A DNA stretch of 64,000 bases from Adiantum capillus-veneris (Eukaryota; Streptophyta; Polypodiopsida; Polypodiales; Pteridaceae), in contig CM043971.1 of assembly GCA_014529385.2 (NCBI GenBank), positions 58,768,209 through 58,832,208 of the forward strand. The letters run 5' to 3'. The notes below the pieces were generated by a model, which worked only from the letters and a program-made list of their open reading frames with translations, ran no database searches and was not told the DNA's origin. Shown here piece after piece: positions 57,028 through 64,000 of the stretch. Position 1 is the stretch's first letter; each line of letters begins with the position of its first letter. The position numbers and the translations under genes are program-made.

Positions 57028-58340
57028 CTATACTGATTGATGAGTCCCACTGTAGCAGGAGCAAGGGCGAGACCCAATTCAGTACTGGATGACGGACTGA
57101 ATGGAGTACCAAGGCTATAATAAAGGCTCTCTGCTTTTCGCAGGTAAACGCTCTCTGCTTTTCGTTTTTGCTTTTCGCAGGTAAAATACCGCCCTTGCTG
57201 GGAAGTGCTTTGCACAGGATATACGGCGCTTGCTTTTTATTTTTGGTTTGTCGAAAGAGTCTAGAGGCGAGGGCGCTGGGTTAGGTCTAGGGTCGAGGGG
57301 CTAGGGACTAGAGGCTAGGGGCAAGGGGCGAGGGACTAGGGACTAGGGGCTAGGGGCTAGGGGCGAGGGGCTGGGAAAGGGAGAGGGCGAGGGACTAGGG
57401 TCTAGGGGCTAGGGGCGAGGGTCGAGGGGATGGGGATGGGCGAGGGCGAGGGGGCGAGGGCGAGGAGGAAGGTTAGGGCGAGGGGCGAGGGGATGGGAAA
57501 GGGCGAGGGCGAGGGCGAGGGGGAAGGGGAGGCTAGGGCGAGGGCGAGGGGGAAAGGGGGAAGGTTAGGGCGAGGGGCGAGGGGCAAGGGGATGGGAAAG
57601 GGCGAGGGTTAGGGCGAGGGGGAAGGGGAGGCTAGGGCGAGGGCAAGGGGGAAGGGGAGGGTTAGGGCAAGGGCGAGGGAAAGGGGGAAGGGTATGGCTA
57701 GGGCTAGGGGCGAGGGCGAGGGATGGGAAAGGGCGAGGAAGGGTATGGCTAGGGCGAGCATTAGGGCTAGGGGAGGGGGTTGAGAGGAGAGACAAAGCGG
57801 AGGGTAGAAAATAAGGAGGGAGATTTAACGCGTAGGAAACTATCCCAGAGACCTTAAAGATTTAGCTACAACCAAATTAATAGAAAGCATTGATAAATTC
57901 GAGGTACTCAGAAAGAATCAGCAGTGGCAGATAAAACGCGAAGTACCATCATAAATAAATACCCCACTCAAAGATACAAAGGCATTTATGTATATCCAAG
58001 AACTCAGTTTCACTTGAGAGGCAAAAGCTAAGAAAAGGACCTGAGTCGAGATTGAGGAGATTCGGTTATGCCCAAGAAAGACAGAGATTGAAGGCAGAGA
58101 GTGAAGGATAGAGTTGATCCAATTCCAGATTCAAACTTATTGAGCTTAACAGAGTCTGCAGAAGCAGAGTTGTCTAAGGAGAGGGTCTAAGAGATAAGAT
58201 AAAACAGAAGGAGCTGTCTAAGAGATAAGATAAATGGAACAACAAGATGCCGAAGATAGTGATTCCGAAGTTATTTAAAGGTTCAGGAGTCGGCGAAGCT
58301 CAACACTTGATTGTCGCGCGGTTAGACCCTTGAGCGGCAG
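57028..58340 (-). other. Spacer between integrase and ORF3 in copy D
   Basis: No gene. In sense order: about 500 nt of AT-leaning sequence after integrase (57840-58340), the C-rich minisatellite (57240-57790), then a short lead-in containing two CTCTCTGCTTTTCGC-like repeats near 57125-57160 before the ORF3 start. Confidence 0.65.
57240..57790 (-). repeat. C-rich minisatellite (CCCTAGCCCCTCGCCC units), copy D spacer
   Basis: On the + strand, repeats of GGGCGAGGG, GGGCTAGGG and GGGAAGGGGAGG in higher-order blocks of about 60-70 nt (for example 57475-57545 and 57605-57675). Occasional GGGTTAGGG looks telomere-like but is not regular. Confidence 0.88.
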
Positions 58341-59345
58341 CTTAAGCATGATAGCATTTGATCCGAGATCCATTGACTAAAGGCAGCGAATCTCCTTCGA
58401 GAGTGGCTAATTGTACAGCTCCGTGGGGTAGAATCTCCATGACCTTATATGGTCCTTTCCATGCTAGGACCAACTTCTTTGCTTTTTTCAGAAACTTGGC
58501 CTGATAAAGTAGCACCAGTGCTCCTTGCGTTATTTGCGGCTTCCTGAGATGGCGATCATGCCAGGCTTTATGACGAAGCTACTCTGCTTCTAGAGCCAGT
58601 GAAGCCAAACCTCGGCTTTCCTCCAAAAGAAAACGACGGGAGACAGATGCCGACTCCAAATTTCCAATGGCACGAAGACTGCCCACTCGCGGGGATCCTG
58701 AGTTGAATTCGAAAGGTGCTATCGCTTCCAAACCGAAAGCCAATTGAAATGGGGTGTGATTGGTTGTGGCTTTGAAAGAAGTTCGATATGCCCAAAGTGT
58801 ACCGTGGATAGCTTGAGCCCAAGTCGAGGGATGAAGATGACATGCTTTCCGCAGGAGTGCTATCAGAACCTTATTAGTGCTCTCTGCCTGCCCGTTTGCT
58901 CTAGGGTAATAGGAACAAGATTTTCGGTGAAAAATCTTGTAGTTGGCCAGCAAGGTAGAAATTGTTTCATTCACAAAGTGATTACCCCTGTCTCACTGGT
59001 GATTTCCAAGGGACATCCAAACCTGCACAAAATATTTTCGTATAGAAACTTAGCTACCGTAGTGCCAGTGCAGTCCGTTGTTGCAAGTACCTCTGCCCAC
59101 TTTGTTGCGTAGTCTGTAGCCACCAAGAGATACTTCCGATTGCCGGGTTGGACAGAGGGAGTAATTGGACCTACAGAATCTATGCCCCATCTCTCAAAGG
59201 GTTGCCATGCCATAGAGACCTGCAGAGGACGGTTTGACTGTTTGCTTGGTTTAGGGCCACAGCACTGACATACATCGCATACCTTTACATAGGCAATTGC
59301 ATCGCGAAAAATATAGGGCCACCATAAGCCACACTGGAGAATCTT
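58340..59345 (-). pseudogene. Integrase of copy D
   Basis: Minus strand. Core start at 58971-59213 (MAWQPFERWGIDSVGPITPS, DYATKWAEVLATTDCTGTTV), then a frameshift exactly after LEITSE, at the second catalytic Asp, then 58579-58974 (CSYYPRANGQAESTNKVLIA, HPSTWAQAIHGTLWAYRTSF). The C-terminal domain reaches about 58340 in pieces. The HHCC zinc domain lies at the end of the preceding frame (59346-59480). Confidence 0.83.
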
Positions 59346-60293
59346 CTATGCAGTAATATGACCAGGGTAATGGCCACCAGTGGGACCACTATGGGCATCC
59401 TCTAAAATATACTCGACTTCATGAGGGGAGACACACCGCCTCAGAACACCATCCTGCCCTGATTTGTATAGCTGGCCCCCAATCAGAGTGAAAGGCCTAG
59501 ACTTCAGTAAGAGGCGTATCTTCTGCAGGGGAGAAGCATTCTCTGGGTAGAGGCCAGTAGAAAGCAGATGCAAAACATCGCCGTACCATTCCGGAGTGGT
59601 ATACACCTTAAAGAGGCTGCTATCAGGAAAGTCATCAGCAACCCCTGTTGCTTGTTCACCAGTGTGAACGCGAGAAAGGTGGTCGGCAAGGACATGATGC
59701 TTGCCGAGCCTGAGTACTACTTCGAAATCAAACTCTTGAAATAAGAGTAGCCATCGCCATACTCTACCTGCAACCTGCGGCTTGTTGAGCAGATATCGCA
59801 GGGCATGGTGATCAGTAATAACTGTGAAGTGGACCCCTAATAAGCAGTGCCGAAATTTTTGCAGAGCATAGACAATAGCTAAACCTTCCCTTTCTGTGGT
59901 GCTGTAGTTGCACTCTGCCTTGGTGAGTAGGCGACTCGCATAGTGAACAGGGCAATCCAGGTTATACTCTTTACTAGGTTGAGTCAGCACCGCACCCACA
60001 GCCAGTTGACTGGCATCTGTATGCACATGAAAGGTGTGAGACCAATCGGGAGCTACCAAGATAGGCGCTTCAGTGAGGCATTTTTTAAGGTATGCAAAAG
60101 CTTCAGCCTCTGCCTTTAACCATTGAAATGGAAGAGCAGCACTGGTTAGGCGGGTTAGGGGTTGAGCCACCTGTGCATACATGCGTATAAACCTGCGATG
60201 ATAACCTGTGTGGCCTACAAAGCTCTGTACCCCTTTTGGGTTGATGGGAGGTGGTAACTTTAACATTGCCAAAATCTTCTCTGGGTGAGGCAA
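59346..60293 (-). pseudogene. RT thumb, RNase H and integrase zinc domain of copy D
   Basis: Open for 315 codons: GHTGYHRRFIRMYAQVAQPL, RNase H (HVHTDASQLAVGAVLTQ, YSTTEREGLAIVYALQKF, VITDHHALRYLLNKPQ), then a linker and the start of the integrase zinc domain (GPTGGHYPGHITA). The frame joins the RT frame after a small indel near 60300, and a stop at 59346 ends it inside the HHCC domain. Confidence 0.85.
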
Positions 60294-60321
60294 GCTAAAC
60301 CTTTAGCAGACACCACATGGC

Positions 60322-61647
60322 CTAGAAGTGTGCCTTCAGTAACCAAAAATTACATTTGTTAGGATTTAGCTTTAGGCGTGCCTCTCTGCCCGTGAGGAAG
60401 ACAGCAGAGAGCTGAGCGAGGTGTTCCTCTAGATTTTCCACTAGGGTTGAACATTGAGCACCTGAGAAGGTCGAAAAATCGTCCATGAAGATGCGAAGAT
60501 GATCCGTAAGCAGAGGGCAAAAAATGAGATATACCGCCCTATTGAAAGAAGGTGGGGCATTTTTCAACCCAAAAGACATTCGAGTGTAGATAAAAATACC
60601 CCAAGGAGTCACAAAGGCCGTTTTCAGCTGAACACCTGGATGGATGCCCAACTGCTTGTATCCACTAAACCCATCCATGAAACTGTACAATACATGCCCT
60701 GCTACATCTTCGAGCACACGCTCAATGAAAGGTGTTGGGAAACCATCTAGGATAGTTACCTTATTCAGAGCACGGTAATCTACGCACACACGGATTTTGT
60801 TGGACTGCTTCTTAGGCGCTATCACCATTGGTGATAACCACTCAGAGTGCTCCACAGGTACAATGATCCCTGCCTCTTGCATTTTTTCTAACTCTACCTT
60901 GACCGCCTCAGCATACTTCAGGTTGAGCTTGTAAGCTCGGCCTCTTAGAGGCTTAGCCCCTTCAACCAGAGGTATAGTGTGGACACCCAATTCTAGTGGA
61001 ATCCCCTCTAAATCCTTGTAAGACCAAGCAAAAACATCTTTAAAGGAGTGTATGAAAGAGACTACCTGATTGAGTAATGCGGGATGCTCCCATAACCAAG
61101 TTGCTAATAGTACGTGCTGAGGGTTGTCAGGATCTCCCTGGTTGACTTCTCTGACCGAGTCCGGGGGTGTAGCTGGAGAGGGTGCCTCTGAAGATGAGAG
61201 GTGAGCTGCCTCTTGGAGCTTCAAGACATCATGTGTAGGTGTTTGATCGATTGGAAACTCTGCATACTCTTCTTGTAACCATCCCTGTGGGAGCTCCTCG
61301 AAGGGTAAATCTTCAGATGCAGACATGACAGAGTGCTTTTGTAGGGGGTCCGACTTGGGAGATGCTCCAAGAAGGGGGAAATCTTTGGCGAGTGCATGCA
61401 GAGGAGATTTCTTCCCCCTTCCGTGATGTGTTATAGGTTCCCCAAGACCGAGGGCTTCCATCGGCGGGTCATTCGAAGCATGAGAATTTGGGGCTGACAC
61501 ACTTACTTCTTCGACTGTTGTACTATCCGCTGTAGGACTTTGGACATCTGTGTCCTCCTGAGGAGTGTGAAGAGAGAGTGTTACTGGCGGCACAGGTAAG
61601 TTTTGAATAGAGACCATGTAGCATGGCATCGATGTGGTAGCTTCCAA
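60322..61647 (-). CDS. pol: Protease-RT linker and reverse transcriptase of copy D
   Basis: 441 open codons. The first half is an acidic linker ending DVFAWSYKDLEGIPLELGVH. RT carries WLSPMVIAPKKQSNKIRVC, VDYRALNKVTILDGFPTPF, YKQLGIHPGVQLKTAFVTPW, MSFGLKNAPPSFNRAVY and the active site IFMDDFSTF, so both catalytic Asp residues are present. This is the only RT in the window with a full, unbroken palm. It is part of a larger Pol polyprotein, so its apparent start Met is not a true start. Confidence 0.85.
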   Translation of the reverse strand: MEATTSMPCYMVSIQNLPVPPVTLSLHTPQEDTDVQSPTADSTTVEEVSVSAPNSHASNDPPMEALGLGEPITHHGRGKKSPLHALAKDFPLLGASPKSDPLQKHSVMSASEDLPFEELPQGWLQEEYAEFPIDQTPTHDVLKLQEAAHLSSSEAPSPATPPDSVREVNQGDPDNPQHVLLATWLWEHPALLNQVVSFIHSFKDVFAWSYKDLEGIPLELGVHTIPLVEGAKPLRGRAYKLNLKYAEAVKVELEKMQEAGIIVPVEHSEWLSPMVIAPKKQSNKIRVCVDYRALNKVTILDGFPTPFIERVLEDVAGHVLYSFMDGFSGYKQLGIHPGVQLKTAFVTPWGIFIYTRMSFGLKNAPPSFNRAVYLIFCPLLTDHLRIFMDDFSTFSGAQCSTLVENLEEHLAQLSAVFLTGREARLKLNPNKCNFWLLKAHF

Positions 61648-61689
61648 CCACTATAGCAGGTACTCGTCACATCCATCAGGTGGGATGGG

Positions 61690-62545
61690 CTACTCATGGT
61701 CGGGGTTGGACTGTACTGACAATGAGCTATGATGAGCCACTGGATCCATCCCTCCTTCAAGCCGGATTGGTTGCATTTGGGATCCGTGAGTGTGTATCCA
61801 CATGGCGTCGTTTCCCCAATCATGAAGTGCCTTAGTATGCCACAACCATGGTCTACCAATCAGCAAAGGTAATCCTCCCTCCACCTGAGGAAGACTGACC
61901 ACCACAAAATCCAAGCTAAATGTGAAGTCTTGTACTTTCAAAGGCACCTTCTCTACTATGCCCATAGGGTAGACTGTCCTCTGTTCTGCCAATGTAACAG
62001 TGAATGGAGCAGGGTGAGTAGGTTGCAGACCTAAGGCTGACATGGTAAATTCGGGCATTAGATTGATTCCAGACCCACTATCCACTATGACGCCTGAGAA
62101 TGGCTGCCCAAGAATAGATACAGTAAGACGTGGACTTTTATAGTCGGTGAGGGGAGCAATTGGATATGAAATCATGTAGGACTCCAAGGGCTGCACAGGT
62201 AGATGCCCACCACTAGGCCCTGTCCCAAGGTACAAAGACTGAATTATTGAGAGGGTGTCACCTCAAAGGGTTGCATCTAGCCGGAGCATCTCATAAAGAG
62301 ACACTTGCTGAAAGGTGTTCTTCAAGATTGCTTCCGCTGTGGGCCTAGCTCCTACAACCTGGGCTTCCTCGAAAACTTTGACCTGTTGCAAGTCAGCTAC
62401 TGCTACCAAGAAGGCTCCATCAATGTCCGAAAGCATAGAGATTGGCCTATTCTTTGCACCACTTACGGGTGCGACATTTTGAACAGGTTGCGGAAGGGTT
62501 GGACAGGATGGTCCCGTTGGCAAACTTAAACCCAGGGCTGCTCTT
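61690..62545 (-). pseudogene. Gag-Pol linker and protease of copy D
   Basis: 62263-62523 holds the conserved SMLSDIDGAFLVAVADLQQV segment, then a stop, then 61690-62235 holds protease (VIVDSGSGINLMPEF, GIVEKVPLKVQDFTFSLDF, LIGRPWLWHTKALHDWGND). The catalytic triad is D-S-G, the normal form, unlike D-G-G in A and B. All in the frame that leads into RT, with stops at about 62278 and 61660. Confidence 0.83.
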
Positions 62546-62550
62546 TGTGC

Positions 62551-63984
62551 TCAAGTGAGCACCCCAGTAGGCTCTACTGCTTGTTGTGGTTGAACTGTAT
62601 GTGTAGCAGGTGTTGGCTGAGGGGCGGTGTTCACTGTGATTAGATTGATTTTCCGGAATGTAAACTCTTGTTGATTTTGATTTGGGCCTGAAGATGAGGA
62701 TGCCCTTTGTTTGGGACAATATTTACTGTAGTGGTCCTTAGACTCCGGACAATGTCTACAAGGAGGAGACCCTTCAGGTAAAAGGACACTTACTTTGGTA
62801 ATGCCCATATTCATCGCATCTGTAGCATAAGATTGGCCGATTAGACGGACGAAACGAGGGACGAGGTGGTCGCGCTGCTCTTGTTGTTGCATGGTGCTGG
62901 AGGCTGAGGTGTAGAAGCTTTGGGAAACTGAGGGAGTACTGGCATGATAAAAGCTGTGAGCTGCAAAGTTGTTGTGCATACCTTGCTGCATAGGGGGTGT
63001 TGTCAGCAAAGGAGGCAACGGGTTTTGATGGCCATAGGGTGAGACCATGTTGGATGCAGGTGCTAGCCCTTGTTGGAGAGAAGGACCTAGATTTTGTTGT
63101 ATTTGCCGCAATCCTTTGATGTAGTAACAGTCCTTATCTTCGTACCCAGATTTTTCGCAAAAGTGGCAATAAGCCCGAAGGGGACAGTCCTGTGGAGTAT
63201 GTGCACGAGAGCGACAAGAGCTGCACCTACCATAGCTTTAGTGTCCTGCTGAGACCGAAGCTCTTCTAGTTCTCTCTTGATTTGATCCAAAGCCTCAAGG
63301 TGCGATGGTTTCTCTTGTCTCAGAGAGATTGATTTCTCTTCTTGGAGGGTGCGTTGTAGTTTGAGGGCTTCGAGTTCCCTACGCAAGGAAGTCAAAGGAT
63401 CAGCAGGACTACCTTCCGAGAACACAGAGGGAGTATCTATGTGAGGAGAGTATTTGAACAGCTTCCTAGCCCCCTCTATTCTAGTAGCAGCTGCGATGAA
63501 TTCCTCCAAAGTGGCGTCAAGTCGGAGGCTCTCCCGGAGTTTTTGTTGAGAGGTTTTTGAAAGCGCCTTCTCCACCCACTTCTTAACCATGAATTCACCG
63601 GGTTGCTGGGGAAGCTTGGCAACCAGAGACTTGGTTTTGGTCATAAGCTTTGCAAAGGTCTCCTCTGGCTGGAGCACCATGTTGGCCAACTCATCCAACA
63701 CTTTCTCTTGGTAGTCGCCCGGCCTGAAAGTTGCACAGAACTGTTGTCTTAAGTCTGCCCAAGTTGCAAAATGATTCTCTGCAAACTGGCTGTACCATTT
63801 GTCTGCTAAGCCGTCCAAGGTGGATGGAAAAAGTTACCAGATAAGCATCTTTCCTGTTAAGTCCACGTCCTCTATAGAGAGATACGAACCTCCGTGCATG
63901 GTCGTCCGCATCTTCCAAGGAGAGTCCTTTGAAGGTGGGGAACTTGATGTTTACCTTGGCCATTACACTAGCCAACGCCTCCAT
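62551..63984 (-). pseudogene. gag: Gag of copy D (two frameshifts)
   Basis: ATG at 63984 (MEALASVMAKVNIKFPTFKG). Capsid at 63087-63818 (LADKWYSQFAENHFATWADL, LRQQFCATFRPGDYQEKV). The knuckle region spans 63220 down to 62715: the first knuckle is damaged (CSSCR becomes shifted), then CHFCEKSGYEDKDC-like with His changed to Tyr, then a pair near 62830 and 62750 (CRHCPESKDHYSKYC, with the last Cys kept). Same layout as A and B. Confidence 0.83.
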
Positions 63985-64000
63985 GGCCTCTTGTTGAGCC

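Larger units (their letters stand above)
54341..64000 (-). mobile_element. Ty3-type retrotransposon, copy D (runs off the window)
   Basis: Minus strand, best preserved of the family: 3' LTR (54341-54907), ORF3 (55118-57027), C-rich spacer, integrase, RNase H/RT, protease and gag. Gag starts at 63984, and the leader and 5' LTR lie beyond 64000. Fewer frameshifts than copies A and B, and complete RT motifs. The LTR has diverged visibly from those of A. Confidence 0.87.

Noticed and set aside
57240-57795. Telomere-like repeats (GGGTTAGGG)
   Set aside because: Units are irregular and mixed with GGGCGAGGG; position matches the spacer minisatellites of the other copies.

Overview
This is a stretch of a large, repeat-choked plant nuclear genome. 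Three things point to a plant: L1-type LINEs with a zf-RVT tail, a fragment of a plant MYB-type CCHC zinc finger, and spliceosomal introns. The bloated intron would suit a fern, gymnosperm or similar large-genome lineage, but the species cannot be fixed from sequence alone. No bacterial-style operons, rRNA, tRNA or CRISPR arrays were seen.

The only host gene I can support lies on the + strand. Seven exons (80-637, 820-912, 998-1079, 35941-35991, 36220-36319, 36494-36629, 38743-38837) have good splice borders and join in one open frame with matching phases. The exon at 1079 and the next at 35941 are separated by about 34.9 kb. That intron is almost wholly retroelements. The intron after 38837 seems to run off the window, giving at least another 25 kb. 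The protein is unidentified; it weakly recalls the CPSF_A/DDB1 beta-propeller family.

The main repeat is a Ty3-type LTR retrotransposon. Copy A (+, 3173-13283) has two 572-bp LTRs. Copy B (-, 14037-29775) has truncated LTRs and a LINE inserted in it. Copy D (-, 54341 to the window edge) is the least damaged. A further relic lies at 1170-2560, and a rearranged partial copy at 29776-33079. The three main copies share one order: LTR, leader, gag with four zinc knuckles, protease, RT/RNase H, integrase, a C-rich minisatellite spacer, a third ORF (ORF3) in the same sense, and LTR. ORF3 is about 640-720 codons long: acidic N terminus, conserved helical domain, basic patch, coiled coil and Pro/Gln-rich tail. 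I do not recognise it, and it is the best candidate here for an undescribed component.

The rest is non-LTR elements. One L1-type family has a nearly complete copy inside copy B (16252-22165, with target-site duplication), copies at 39030-47945 and 47946-51130, an internally deleted copy ending near 53837, and a 5' end at 53838-54340. Its 3' end forms a conserved hairpin. A second L1-like family gives the fragments at 2590-3172 plus 13284-13900 (split by copy A) and 33080-33460. RTE-type LINEs lie at 33655-35170 and 39896-43212, the latter nested in an L1 copy. Nearly every element carries stops, frameshifts or deletions.
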